Of a stretch of 64,000 bases of DNA, positions 1-12,410 are shown in pieces; within the stretch, counting starts at the first letter, position 1; every line of letters starts with the position of its first letter. The notes beneath the pieces were generated by a model. The model saw only the letters and a program-made list of their open reading frames with translations, was not told the origin of the DNA and ran no database searches. Origin of the DNA: Serpula lacrymans var. lacrymans S7.9 (lineage: Eukaryota > Basidiomycota > Agaricomycetes > Boletales > Serpulaceae). The stretch covers positions 124,001 to 188,000 of the forward strand of contig NW_006763296.1 of NCBI RefSeq assembly GCF_000218685.1, in the 5' to 3' direction. Made by a program: the position numbers and the translations under genes.

Positions 1-302
1 GAACGGAGGGCCGCGAAGGTGGGAACGACGGTGAGAAAAGTGCATTGCTCTTGTTGCAACGAACTGGATTCGAACGCGCAACACCGGCACACGCGGCATG
101 TTCCGCTGACAGACTCCTTTGGAAGATGCGTCATCTTCAGCAATTTGTCCGCCTTAACTGAACTTTTCGGTTGTCCATTACTGCAACCAAGACACATCAC
201 TCGTCGTTCTCTTTTTTTTTGGAGGGTTCATTGACCGTAACGGCGACGGAGGCTTCATTTGTCTGAGAACATCCAAGACCGACGGTCAGTTGTTGGTCGC
301 TG
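1..302. promoter_or_regulatory. Upstream region of the Lon gene
   Basis: No gene is recognised here. A 71-residue open frame (19-234, plus) has no familiar motif. The stretch directly precedes the Lon start at 303 and probably holds its promoter and 5' leader. A pyrimidine-rich run lies near 208-222. I see no convincing TATA box. Confidence 0.35.
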
Positions 303-3300
303 ATGGCCTTTGCTGGCAGCTTTCGGGCGACTACCGCCTCTTGTTCCAAGCAAATATGTGCGAGACAGGCTCGTGTGCCGCGTACGAGCTCATCTTGGAT
401 ACCACAGAGCTCGGTTCCACTGGGCTCTCAGTTGGTGTCAAGAATAATCGATAGACGGTCCTTTTCTTCTTCTATCTCTAACCCTGCCCGTCCTTCGCAA
501 TCACTATTTTATTCTCCACGCTGGTCCAACAACAAAAACCCAGAAGCGGACACGTCAGAAAATGATCCCAAGGCGCAGGAAGACGGCGATGTAGAGAAGA
601 AGAATGACACTGTCCGGTTAGATGGACCCGAAGACGAGAATGCTCCAGGTGCATCGTCAAATTCGACACCTCCGTCCTCATCTTCTAGTGGTGATAACAA
701 TGATAGCGCCGATCCACCACCAGCACCACCTCCAACAACGCCACCTTCACCAAGTTCTATTGCAAAACAATCCGTACCCGAAATCTATCCCCAGGTTCTC
801 GCCCTCCCCATTGCTCGGCGTCCACTCTTTCCCGGTTTTTACAAGGCTGTCGTCGTTCGTAATCCTGCTGTCGTCGCTGCTATCAAGGAAATGATGAAAC
901 GTGGCCAACCATATCTCGGTGCTTTCCTTCTCAAAGATGAGAACACGGACAGTGACATTATCACGGATATAAACTCGGTACACCCTGTTGGTGTCTTTGC
1001 TCAGATAACCAGTGTCTTCGCTGCAAATAGTGGCTCAGGCGACGATAAGGAAGAAGGGCTCACAGCTGTTTTGTATCCGCATCGGAGGATCAAAGTGACA
1101 GAGCTTATCAAGGCTGGCGAAAGTCCTTCAGTAGCTAAAGTAACTGATGAAGATGAGGCGGCAAAGGCTCAAACGGTCGCTCCCCCTACTCCTCCCCCGG
1201 AACCAGAGGCTACAAGAATTCAAGCTGGTATGTATATTTACGTTCAAATAGTCCTTATCTATCTGCTAACTTCTTCTCCAGGACCTTTACAAACATCATT
1301 CCTTCACAAGCATGCAATTTCAATAGTCCAGGTCGACAATCTTATCACACAGCCGTACAACAAAGATGATCAGTACATCCGTGCCTTCATGTCGGAAATT
1401 GTTTCCGTATTTAAAGACATCGCGCAACTGAATCCACTGTTCCGTGATCAAATCACGAACTTCTCTATAAATCAAGTAGCGTCTAACGTCTTTGATGAAC
1501 CTGATAAGCTTGCCGATTTCGCTGCCGCAGTGTCTACAGGTGAAGTAGGAGAACTTCAGGATGTGCTAGAGAGTCTTGTTGTGGACGATCGATTACGCAA
1601 AGCTTTACTGGTACTCAAGAAGGAACTCATCAATGCCCAGCTGCAAAGCAAACTATCGAGGGACGTCGATACCAAAATTGCAAAACGCCAGCGCGAGTAC
1701 TATCTGATGGAACAACTAAAAGGCATCAAGAAAGAACTTGGCATGGAATCAGATGGCAAGGACAAACTGATAGAGAAGTTCAAGGAACGAGCTGCTACTC
1801 TCAAGATGCCAGAGAGTGTTCGTAAAGTCTTCGATGAGGAGCTCAACAAGCTGATGGGCCTCGAACCTGCTGCCTCGGAAGCTAACGTGACGCGCAATTA
1901 CCTGGAATGGCTAACCCAGGTAAGTAATTTTGATTCTTTCGATTCCTCTGAACTCGCCACGATTCTGATCATCGCCTTATTCTACAGATACCATGGGGTC
2001 AACATTCACCAGAAAACTACTCAATCGGACATGCTCAGACGGTATTAGATGAAGACCATTATGGTCTCAAGGACGTCAAGGATCGTATCCTGGAGTTCCT
2101 TGCTGTAGGGAAACTGCGAGGGACGGTAGAAGGCAAGATCATTTGCTTGGTGGGTCCACCGGGTGTTGGGAAGACGTCTATTGGGAAGTCAATAGCGCGT
2201 GCTCTCAACAGGCAGTTCTTCAGGTTTTCTGTCGGTGGTTTGACGGATGTAGCTGAAATTAAGGGACACAGACGGACTTACGTTGGGTTCGTACGCCGTA
2301 TGGATTGGTCGTATTGGTATTGATTCTCGATTATAGCGCGCTGCCAGGTAAGATCATCCAGGCTTTGAAACGCGTAGGCACCGAAAATCCTCTGGTATTG
2401 ATCGACGAAGTGGACAAGATTGGGCGTGGTATTAATGGTGATCCTGCTAGCGCTCTGTTAGAAATGCTAGACCCCGAGCAAAACAATGGATTCTTAGATC
2501 ATTAGTAAGTTCCGTGATCAATTATGATCGATAACTGAAACCTATTGTCACTCCAGTATGGATGTCCCTGTTGATTTGTCCCGCGTTCTTTTCGTTTGCA
2601 CAGGTATGCAGCCTTGTCATTAGATTTCAAAAAAAAATTCTGACTGTATATCTCTAGCTAACAATCTTGATACGATTCCTGCACCCCTGCTGGACCGTAT
2701 GGAGGTTCTCGAAGTCAGCGGCTATGTTTCAGAAGAAAAATCTGTTATTGCGGATAAATATCTCGGCCCTCAAGCAAAGGAGTCCTCTGGTCTCAAGGAA
2801 GCCGATGTACTTCTCGACCCAACGGCGGTTGACGTCTTGATCAAGTACTACTGTCGCGAGAGTGGTGTGCGTAACCTGAAAAAGCACATTGACAAGGTAT
2901 AGTCTAATATCTCGCCGTAGTTCTAATTGTTTAACAGTCGAATGTCATACCAGATCTATAGAAAGGCTGCATTGAAGCTTATCCTTGACCTTGGAGAGGA
3001 TGTCTTCCCGGAACCTTCTTCCCCTGCCCCCACTAGTGTACCTGCCGAATCATCGACCGTGGGTCCACAACCGAAGACTGTCGAGTCTCAGGAACCTCTC
3101 CCAAATGAACCCGATACCACTGCTACTCCCGAAGCCACCAGCGACAATGAAGCAGAAAAAGTGGTGACCACTCAGGAACGCAAACCTCTGAAAATCCCCG
3201 ACAGTGTACATGTCAGGATCACCCCAGAGAACCTGAAGGACTACGTTGGTCCCCCGGTGTACCACAAGGACAGGATGTACACTACTCCCCCTCCACCCGG

Positions 3301-3999
3301 AGTCAGTTCTGGCTTGGGTTATCTTGGAAATGGGTCCGGCGCTGTCATGCCTGTCGAAGCTACGGTACGTCATACCAAACGACCATGTACATTATTTTCT
3401 CATTCTTTTGTAGGCCATGCCGGGTAAAGGTGGTTTACAACTAACTGGAAAACTGGGTGAAGTCATCCGGGAGAGTGCACAAATCGGTCTGAGCTGGGTG
3501 AAAGCCCATGCTTACGAGCTTGGAATTACTCAAAGCCCAGATGAGCAGTTCCTAACCGACCGGGATATTCACGTACATATGCCCGAGGGCAGCATTGGGA
3601 AGGAGGGACCGAGTGCGGGAACTGCGATTCTGTCAGCCTTTGTGTCACTGTTCACGAAAACGAAGATCAATCCTGACATCGGTACGTTCTTTTGCTCTAA
3701 TCTTCGGATAACATGGACTAATAAACATTCTGGATGTAGCTATGACTGGTGAAATTTCACTCGTCGGACAGGTGCTCCCCGTCGGAGGTTTGAAAGAGAA
3801 GATCCTTGCTGCACACCGTGCTGGTATCAAGACCATACTTGCTCCTGCAGCTAATCGTGCAGATATAGAAGAGAACGTCCCTGAGAGCGTGAAGGACGGT
3901 ATCCGGTTCGTGTATGTGGAGGATGTGAAAGAAGTTTTGCATGAGGTGTTCAAGGGGGAGCCGATTACTGAACGCTGGAAGGACACGCTATCGATATAA
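303..3999 (+). CDS. PIM1: Mitochondrial Lon protease homolog (Pim1-like)
   Basis: ATP-dependent serine protease of the mitochondrial matrix, known in the family for degrading damaged proteins. Nine exons keep one frame: 303-1227, 1282-1919, 1988-2286, 2337-2504, 2557-2603, 2658-2896, 2954-3364, 3414-3681 and 3740-3999, giving about 1084 residues (yeast Pim1 is of similar length). The N-terminus is rich in Arg and Ser, as expected of a matrix targeting peptide, followed by an acidic Pro/Ser-rich linker and the Lon substrate-binding domain from about residue 160. The AAA+ module shows Walker A (GPPGVGKTS) and Walker B (LVLIDEVDK). The C-terminal protease domain has the catalytic Ser in EGPSAGTA and the Lys in [11 protein letters not shown] long acidic Pro/Thr insertion sits in exon 7, as in fungal homologs. 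HIS7 lies downstream and is convergent. The gene looks intact. Confidence 0.95.
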
Positions 4000-4569
4000 T
4001 GCTCTCTATCTTTTTATTAATTTGGATTTCGTTGCGAGAGGAGGTTTAGGTTGTGTGGAGGGAGGAGGAGGAGGAGGAGGAGGAGGGAGGAGAGCTGCTT
4101 TGCACTTTGCATTTGCATAATAGAGCTTTTCAACCAGTTTTTATCATGATATTCCAGACGAAATTGTATCATACGAACCATCAAGCCAGCTCATTGTTTT
4201 TTTGTATCGTTCTATGTAGTTCCCCCTGTGAGACCAAGGTCTTCATCCACTTGGTCAAGACGAGCTTCCGGCAGCAGCGGCTGTGTTTCTCAGGCTCTTG
4301 CCCATATACTTGCGAGTCGCAGGTCTTGAATCCACTTAACTTTGTGGCACCAAAGCCAAAGTTTTCTCTTCCAACCATGATGTAGAAACGCGTGTACTTT
4401 TCGATTTCAACGCGCACCCCCATGCACATGGTGGTCCTTCCTTCTGGGTTGACACGTCTTCAAAGACCCTGATGAGTGGTATGACTGGCATTCGTTGGGT
4501 AACTCTGCTTGTACAGTAGAACTGGAAGGTCTATTCTAAAGGTACATAGTAATACACGTTCTCTACGAC
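4000..4569. repeat. Intergenic region with GGA microsatellite
   Basis: This is the spacer between the convergent Lon and HIS7 genes. A run of GAG/GGA triplets lies at about 4063-4089, just past the Lon stop and so probably in its 3' UTR. No gene is recognised in the rest; open frames of 110 and 82 residues have no familiar features. Confidence 0.5.
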
Positions 4570-6336
4570 CTATATAATTCTACTGTTGATTCCTGCATTC
4601 CGCAAATCTTCCTTGATTTCCTCGATGCTCACTTCTTCTCTATGAAAGATACCAGCCGCCAGTGCAGCCTCTACGCCCGTCTCTTCAAACACGCTTACAA
4701 AATGCCCTTTAGTCCCTGCTCCACTACTCGCAACGAGCGGTATTTTGACGCTTCGCTTCACTAATGCAACCAATTCATGGTCAAATCCAAGCCCAGTGCC
4801 GTCGCGGTCAATGCTATTCAACAGAATCTCTCCGGCTCCCAGGGCCTCCGCACCCTGCGCGAGCTGTGCGGCGGACACAGGTCGTGATTCGCGTCCCCCT
4901 GAAACGGTGCATTGGTACCACCATGCTTTTCCGCGCTCCTTCTCCGAACCGTCGTCTTTCCCATAGATTAGCTCGTTCTTGTATGGTCCATCATATGTTG
5001 CCAGATCGACGTACACACGCTTTGGATCGATAGACACGACCACCGCCTGATTTCCATATACCTTTGCGATCGTTTCGATCGCACTGGTACCGTCTCCCTT
5101 CCCACCATTCGAACGTAACCGCTCGACGGCATAAACGGCTTCAGAGCCAATACTGACTTTGTCTGCACCTGCTCGAAAGTAAGCCCCTGCTACTTCTACT
5201 GCACTCCGTTTCGTGCCATCAGGATCAACTGTGTCTTTGATACCCCCACCGATCGTGAGTGGGACAAACACGGTTTCTGCGGCTGCACGCACGACTGCTA
5301 GCATTGGCTGATCTTGCAGAGGGGAGTGGCGGAACGATGTGATGTTCAGCAGACAGAGCTCGTCTGCGCCCGAAGCGTAATATCGCGCAGCTAATGCCAC
5401 AGGTTTTCCAAGGTTCCGAACGGCGCCTGCAGTTTTTACGGGATGGCCTTCACTGAGGGATGATAGGGATGGATGAACTTTTTCGCGAACATCGTATTGA
5501 TCGCCTTTAGTTACGACGAGGTCACCGTCATCGTTGGCGCGGACGTCCATGCAAGCGATGATACGCTTCGCGAAACCGTCTTTTGGTTTTGGTGTCCGAG
5601 GGACACGTGGGGATGGTGCAGAATAAACACGATCAAGCTGAGACTGCTTGAGCCAAGTGTCCAAAATAGTGAGTCCTGCAGCGCCTGACTTTTCGGGGTG
5701 GAACTGGGTACCGAATACGTTGCCTTTGCGAACGGATGCCATGAACGTTTCCTGGCCGTATTGGGTGGTGGTATGTGCCCACTGTGCGGCCTCTGGGTGT
5801 GATTCTGGGTCGTAAGTTGCCCTGTAAGAGTGCACGAAGTAGTAGTGGACGTCAGATGACATTCCCTCGCGAGGTTCAGAGTCTTCAGAGCCGAGAGGCT
5901 CGACGTGATTCCAACCCATGTGTGGGACTGATTTGTTGGTATCATCGAATCGGGCGATAGGAGAGGGTATGATGGCGAGTCCGGGAGTGGAAGGAGACTC
6001 GGTGGAGGATTCGAAGAGGACCTGCATTCCTATGCATATTCCAAAGTATGGTTTCCCGGATTTGATATAGTCGCGAAGGGGTTCGAGCAGACCACGAGAG
6101 GTCAGATGCTCGATTGCGGTATGGAACGCACCGACGCCAGGAAAAATAAGCGTCTGATAGTAGCAGAGAGTGACGATCAGGATAGTGCACTATGGAGATT
6201 CAATGATGGTACTCACCGTGGCCTCTTCGAAATCATGTTTTGAGGATATCCATGAGAACTGGTATCCGAGCTTTTGAAGAGAGTTTGCAAGGCTCTGGAC
6301 GTTGCCTGCACCGTAGTCGAGGAGGAAAAGACGCAT
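4570..6336 (-). CDS. HIS7: Imidazole glycerol phosphate synthase (HisHF fusion)
   Basis: Bifunctional enzyme of histidine biosynthesis. The N-terminal glutaminase passes ammonia to the C-terminal cyclase, which makes imidazole glycerol phosphate and AICAR from PRFAR. Exon 1 is 6217-6336 and exon 2 is 4570-6153, joined by one GT-AG intron; the product is about 567 residues (yeast His7 is 552). The start is the ATG before RLFLLDYGAGN, the conserved glutaminase opening. The nucleophile elbow is visible as GICIGMQ, with Cys in its usual place, and the triad His/Glu lie in GTQFHPEKSG. The cyclase half starts near residue 195 with RIIACMDVRANDDG and shows the (beta/alpha)8 motifs LTIGGGIKD and VASSGAG. 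Convergent with Lon, divergent from the MFS gene. Fragments of this gene recur at 9474 and near 26640. Confidence 0.96.
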
Positions 6337-6959
6337 TGGTTTTTGAGCTGAGTCACATCCGGTCAATGATCATGATTGCAGATTGCTAAATCAGGAAACC
6401 CTGCTCAGACCTTCAATTGCCACAGACAGAATGGTCGAACTGAATCCAAAGCACTAGCCTTGTCATGAACCAGTACCCAGATTCTCTTATCTAAATCGTC
6501 GTTATCAATGGGAGCATATCGTGAGCAACTTTCTCATGAGTTTAAAAAAGAACTCAAAGTATCCTTATCATCAAGCACTCGCTTCGAATGATATCGGTGA
6601 CGGCATCATCAGCGACCAAACTTTGAAATTTACTCTCTGAATCTGATCAAGGTGTAAACGAGCAGTACTATTGCTGCAGTAGTTGGGTCACCAGTATCGT
6701 GGTCCTATACCACGCTCGAAGCATTGACGAACTGAGTATTTATTAGTTATCCAGCCTTAGACTCCGAATTTTTGTTGAAGCAATTCAGTACACATAATGG
6801 TCCCATGACGTTTGCACCCTGCGACTTTGGAGTTCTGTATACAATCCGCCTGAACTTTTGTCACCGGCGCCAAAGACTCGGGCCTATAGTTGGAATATGT
6901 TACTTATCACGCCCCTGGTCTTTGTGGTTCGTCCCTCTACTACCAGTTCACTCGTAACG
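6337..6959. promoter_or_regulatory. Divergent HIS7 / MFS intergenic region
   Basis: This 620-bp spacer separates the starts of HIS7 (minus) and the MFS gene (plus), so it must hold both promoters. Its MFS-proximal part, from about 6530, recurs with few changes before the second MFS copy (about 26960-27365), which argues that the promoter was duplicated with the gene. I did not find a specific regulator site. Confidence 0.5.
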
Positions 6960-9273
6960 ATGAGGGTAATTGACGACTCAGTCATTCCAGGTTCTGTGTA
7001 TTTGGTCGATGTACAGGACAAGACGACAGTCACCCATGCTGCTGGCGATAGTACTATTGTTCTAAGTCCAACGCCTTCCAACGATATCAATGATCCATTA
7101 AACTGGTCTAAAGGACGAAAACTACTACAAGTCATTTGTGTTATGATATGTGCGTCCCATGCCTCCCGAATCTTCAACTGTACTCAAGCTACCGTAGATA
7201 CCAGTGCTATCGGCATCGGTACCACCGTCCTGTACTCTATCTTGCAGCCGATTGCAGATGATACTGGTATTCCACTTTCGACTTTGAATGCTGGGACAGG
7301 GTATAGTGTGTGCTATGATTCCTTGCCATCGTTAACTTGTCAGTGCTGATTGTCACGCTTTATTAGTGTTCCTTTGTAAATATATATATCAGTTTTCCTC
7401 GCGTCGACTCCACTTTCTAATGCTCTATTGTTATGTATAGTCCTGGGATGGGGCGCTCTGATTAACCAACCACTGGCTCTGACGTTTGGTAAACGTGGTA
7501 TCTATTTACTTTCTGTTGTCGGGAACATTGTGAGTAGCGTGCGCTTCCCATAGTATCCGTCGATTGAAGCAACATCGTGCAGGCAATGTGTTTATGGATA
7601 CCATATATCAAGACAGAAAGTCAATGGTGAGCATTGCGCAAACTATCTCTCGTGCACTAACACTATCTCGAACTCTCCAGGATTGCGAGCAAAATCATTC
7701 AAGGATATCTTTGCACACCCGTTGAAAGTTTATGTGAAGTTAGCATTGCAGATGTCGTGAGTGTCATGCTAAAGCAGCCATTTGTTTTGGCTATAATGAT
7801 TCATGAGCTTTCATGAAGTTCTTCGCTCATGAACGTGGGACTTACATCGGGATTTACACCCTATTTCTGTTCGGGTAAGCGTTCTTGATTGGTGACCTCG
7901 ATCAGAATCTCAACTTTAACACAAGGTCAAACTACTTTGCACCTCTTATTGCTGGGGTAATTCGCTGTACTCCCCATCCTTTGCTTCATTGACAAATCCT
8001 TTATAGTTTATCTATGATGGCCAAGGTTGGCACTGGGTCATGTACTGGGCCGCCATAATCAATGCAATGGCATTAATAGTATTATATCTTTTCATGGAAG
8101 AGGTAAGTTGTCTTGATATGCTTGCACACCAAGTCAATAATATTTGCAGACCAATTATGTCAGAGACAGTAGCGAAGCTTCCGAGGCACATGAGTTAGAC
8201 GGCAGCACTGGTAGCATGGGGGTCGATGAGGACAAACGAGATTTATCGTCTGGTGGACGTGAAACCCCTACAGAGCTTTCTGGAACTCCAAAAACTTTCG
8301 TCGAACGCCTGGCTATATTTAACCAGCGGTACGCCACCAACAAAATGCTGGTCGTCATGATTTATCGCCCTCTCATCATGCTGCGTTTCCCTGTTGTCTT
8401 TTGGTAAGTGTTCCGTGAAGCTCCTTGAATATGCAACTTAGAGAATCATTTCAGGGCTGGTTTTCAATACGGGACGTGTTTAGTGTGGTACAACGTGCTC
8501 AACGCTACCGCATCGCTCATCCTCAGCGATGCTCCTTACAACTTTCGTGCGAGCTCAGTCGGTCTAACCTATATAGGACCGCTCGTGGGTATGTTCCTGG
8601 GGTACGTTCAACTCGCATCTTGCTTTATATCTTTTTTTACATGCTGTCTTCTGGTTATAGCACGTTATATAGTGGTTGGATTGGTGATAAATTTGCTGTT
8701 CGACACGCTCGTCGAACAGGTGGTGTACGCGAGCCAGAACACCGTCTATGGCTTATGGTCGTGTCACTATTTCTTTGTCCTAGCTCTCTTATACTATGGG
8801 GAGTGGGTGCCTCAAGAAATATCCATTGGTCTGGCTTGGTTATTGGTATGGGTATGATCTCTTGTTCCACGGGTATTGGTTCTGCGCTTTCGATAGGATA
8901 CGCCCTCGATTCATATAAAGACTTGAGTGGTGAGACCATGATGGCAGTGATCATAGTTCGAGTGAGTTTCGTACCCTTTTCCCTATTTCAAGTTTAACGT
9001 TTATTCTCCTTATAGAACACGCTATCTTTCGTAATTGTGCGTTACATTGCTTTTCGTGCGATTGTCTTACGCTCATTCTGTTTATCATAGGGCTATGGGA
9101 TCACACCATGGCTGCACATGGGCTATCAAAACACTTTCATTTCGGCAGCCTTTGTTGGGCTTGCCATTACGATGACTTTTATGATCGTCATTCGGTGGGG
9201 TAAAAGTTGGCGAATGGCGAGCCGTAAGATCTATTGGAGCTATGTCGCTGCTGGCTCTAGTATGGCGCATTAA
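6960..9273 (+). CDS. MFS transporter, copy 1
   Basis: Many-exon membrane transporter of the major facilitator superfamily, plasma-membrane drug:H+ or organic-solute type; the substrate cannot be told from sequence. The N-terminus carries the fungal MFS sequence DINDPLNWSKGRKLL just before the first membrane segment. Later exons encode hydrophobic segments, a polar central loop at about 8150-8330 (Ser/Glu-rich, no membrane segment) and a last exon ending SSMAH. At least ten short introns are visible. One exon, 9016-9036, is only 21 nt and encodes NTLSFVI. The start is the ATG before RVIDDSVIPGSV. A second copy with almost the same sequence lies at 27366-29677. I did not join every exon, so internal borders are approximate; no stop within a plausible exon was noticed. 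Confidence 0.85.
9016..9036 (+). other. 21-nt exon in MFS copy 1
   Basis: Flanked by TATAG upstream and GTGCGT downstream. It encodes NTLSFVI between the exon ending in VIIVR and the exon starting GYGITPW. The same exon is kept at 29421-29441 in copy 2. Confidence 0.7.
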
Positions 9274-9473
9274 TGCTGCCAACAATGTTACGTATAAACG
9301 TATCAAGGCAATTGCCATAGAATAGAAACTAACTTTGAGTACGAACAGGCCTAGAAGTGCACATGTAGGTCGAAACAGTCAACCATGGCTCTGAGTAATG
9401 CAGTGGCCGTTTGGTGTCCAGAACCTATAGATCCTAACAAAGTGTGAGGCTGTTTAGACAGACTGCAATAACA

Positions 9474-9543
9474 AGAGGTCAGATGCTCGATTGCGGTATG
9501 GAAAGCACCGACGCCAGGAAAAATAAGTGTCTGATAGTAGCAG
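9474..9543 (-). pseudogene. HIS7 fragment (70 bp)
   Basis: The 70 bases match 6097-6166 of HIS7 with two differences seen by eye. They cover the start of HIS7 exon 2 and about 13 bases of the intron before it, so this is a copy of genomic DNA, not of mRNA. It starts where similarity between the two MFS 3' flanks stops (both copies share the flank up to CAATAACAA). It lies on the same strand as HIS7 and has no coding value. Confidence 0.85.
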
Positions 9544-10304
9544 CATCAGCAAATGTCAAAGTTACTTACAGGTCTTGGTATAAGGTATAAGCCGAAATAA
9601 GGCCATAAGGCTGGTAAGCCAAGTTTAAGGATGTCCAGGTCATGAAAAAATAAGACAGCTATGATAGAGTAAGACCAAAAATCAAATCGTTTGAGAGTTA
9701 AGTCTATGATAAGATAAGAAGCTATACTAATAATCAGCTAGGTACTAGAAGGGAAAATAAAGGGAGGATCTCACCTCAACTCTCGTAGTAGAGTCTGAGG
9801 TGATACGTAGCAACCAGGCCTCCTTATAAGTAGGTAAGATAACGGAACCAAAATTTTTATGATGGTATATAGTGGTGCACGGGCCACCTTAACTTACAAG
9901 CCTTCCTTTCTAGGTGTTTCATATCGGCTTGTTGTGAGGCTATGAGAAGACTATAAAAGAGATGTTCTCAGTCTTAGTCTTATTATCAAGAGACTTATAT
10001 TGAATAGTAAACTACCTATAAAAGAGATGTTCTGATGGTTTAATGTGATTATAATGATATAATGAGAACTGTAGAGTAGACAGACATACCTCAGTCTTAT
10101 TATCAAGAGACTGACGTTTGTGTAAGGTAGAATGCTACGAATTTTGGAGTAAGCATGGGAAAGATTAGCTTATGTAATGTCAAAGAAAAGCGGTCAATTC
10201 ATGAAGGAAAGGAAGGTAGAATAGGAAAGAGAGAATTGTATCTATAGAGTGAGTGTAACATACCAACACTTGTCTCTTAACTCGACGTTCTCAATCCAAC
10301 ACTC
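9544..10304 (-). repeat. Probable copia 3' LTR and flank
   Basis: This stretch lies past the polypurine tract of the copia element (GGGGAG next to TGTTGG, read on the minus strand at about 10300-10312), which is where a 3' LTR should start. It is AT-rich with repeated motifs: two copies of an 18-base string containing TATAAAAGAGATGTTCT near 9950 and 10018, and two of TATTATCAAGAGACT near 9980 and 10100. The distal LTR end could not be fixed, and the matching 5' LTR is missing because the element is truncated. No gene is seen. Confidence 0.5.
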
Positions 10305-10319
10305 CCCGTCAAGCCACAC

Positions 10320-11930
10320 GGAGTCCAAGCTCTTGTGTGAAATGCTTTGCCTTTGACGACGGTAAAGCTTTTGTTAAGGTATCAGCGCTCATATTGTCCG
10401 TGGGATAATATATCAATTCGATCTTTCCCTCTTCAACCACATGGCGTATGAAGTGCAGTCGAACATTGATATGCTTTGTCCTGGGTATCCTTGGATAGGG
10501 CTATGGCCGATTGGTTGTCGCAGTAAAGTGTGGTTGCAGGTGAGTCATTTTTGAATATCTCGTCAATTAACATTTTTGTCCACAGGATTTCCTTGGTCGC
10601 GTGGGTCGCCGCAACGTATTTGGCCTCAGTGGTCGATAAGGCCACAATTTCCTGTTGCTTAGAGTACCAGGATATAGATCCTCTATCTAGCATAACAGCA
10701 TAGCCTGAGATCGCTCTGCAATTCTCATTCATGCTTCCATTGGCATTGCTATAGCCTAAAAGGTCAGTCCTTTCGGGTCCGTACGTTAACCAAAGTTCAC
10801 GTGTTCCTTTTAGGTATCTGATTATATGCTTTACCGCCTCCCAATGCGCTTTACCGGGGGTTTTAACAAAATGGGAAGTGATGGCGACCGCATGGGCAAT
10901 GTCCGGACGAGTTCCGATTGCGGCATACATCAACGGGCCTACCGCTTCGCGATATGGTACATCTCGCATTTCAGCATGTTCCTCCGGCGTTTTGGGACTC
11001 TGTTCTTTGCTGAGATAAGTATTTGCCACCATGGGGATAGCTAATGGTTTGGCATCTTCTAGGTTGAAACGGGCGATGATGGAATCAATGTACGTTCGCT
11101 GGGACATACTGATGGTACGGGCACTTGATCTCTATGCCTAACATCCAATGTAGGACACCCAAGTCGCTAACTTCAAAAAGGCAAGCGAGATCAGACTTTA
11201 GTTTAGTCATCAAGTCTGTGGATGGGGTCACAAGAGTCATGTCGTCGACATGGACAGCTATTATGGTGAGTGCGTCACGTTCCCGACTGTAAAAGACTGC
11301 ATTGTCTGTTTCTGATCGTTTCAGACCTATTTTCATTAGGCCATCGCACAGCGTTTTGTACCAGCGCCTGCCAACTTGCTTTAGCCCATACAAGGTCTTG
11401 TTTAAGCGTAGTATGTAGGATTCCTTTCCTGGAGCAGTGTATCCAGGGGGCTGACACATGTATATTACCTCGTTTTCTTCTAGTTCCCCATTTAGATAGG
11501 CACTCTTCACATCCATCTGGTGGAGTTCCCATCCGTTCCTGGCGGCCATGGCTAAGATGATGCGGAGTGAAGCCATTTTTGTGACTGGGGCGTAAGTATC
11601 AAAATAATCAATTCCTTCTACTTGACTGAAGCCTTGTGCAACTAACCTGGCCTTGTATTTATCAACAGTTCCAGACGCGGTTTTCTTGACCTTGAAGACC
11701 CAGTGGCTACCAACAACATTGACGTCTTCTGGTCTCTCAATGTACGTCCAGGTTCTGGCCTTATCTAACTGTTCTAGCTCTTCTTTGATAGCTGATTCCC
11801 ACCTGTTCTAATCTGGGCGTCTATGAGCCTCTTCAATGGTTCTTGGTTTGATGCTACCGAGATTGGCCATGCGTGCGACCATGGCCACATTTTGGGCTAG
11901 GTCCCTCAAGGCTTCGTCATCTCTTTCCTC
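10320..11930 (-). pseudogene. copia reverse transcriptase and RNase H (broken)
   Basis: The reverse transcriptase part shows GWELHQMDVKSAYLNG, MCQPPGY, LNKTLYGLKQ and the catalytic VHVDDM. The RNase H part shows GYSNANG, ALSTTEAKYVAA and YCDNQSAIALSK. The upstream conserved stretch (WVFKVKK, KARLVAQGFSQVEGIDYFDTYAPV) is also on the minus strand at about 11590-11700. Frames change between 11085 and 11107. A one-base gain near 10490 shifts the frame just before the conserved TKHINVRLHFIRH, which is still readable in the next frame and runs to a stop near 10318. No working polyprotein can be made from this copy. Confidence 0.88.
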
Positions 11931-12410
11931 TTCATCTCTCCCTTTAGCGTTGTCAAGGTTTAGCTGGATTCTCCTTGGTAAAATGGGTCCTTGATCATGT
12001 CCGGAAACTGATCCTTTACCTTGGAGTTGTTACGATCTCTATTGGACATTTAAGGACTACTCATTTCTTTTTACTCATCAGTTATACCATCGGACCGATG
12101 ACTCATTTCCTTCACGTACACTTCCGTTCCTCTCGCATTCACAGTACCTATTATAGTACTTAGTCCTCAACAGACGGACCTGCCCTAGATAGGACCTAAC
12201 TCCTATCACCAATTCCTTTCCATTATAAATACCATGTAACAGCAGTAGTATTCTCTAATACGATTCTACGCAGTTTACGCTTACAAAGCTAGACTCCTAA
12301 GATCAGACTTCTATTCAGAAGAAGACCAACTCCCATTGGAAAACCTCCACTCAGAACTACGTTCTTGAACTTGTCTTCGGATAAGTCTCTTTACAAACCT
12401 TGACGAACCC

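Noticed and set aside
55..90. A tRNA suggested by GGATTCGAAC
   Set aside because: Only the TTCGA core fits. T-stem, D-arm and acceptor do not pair on either strand.
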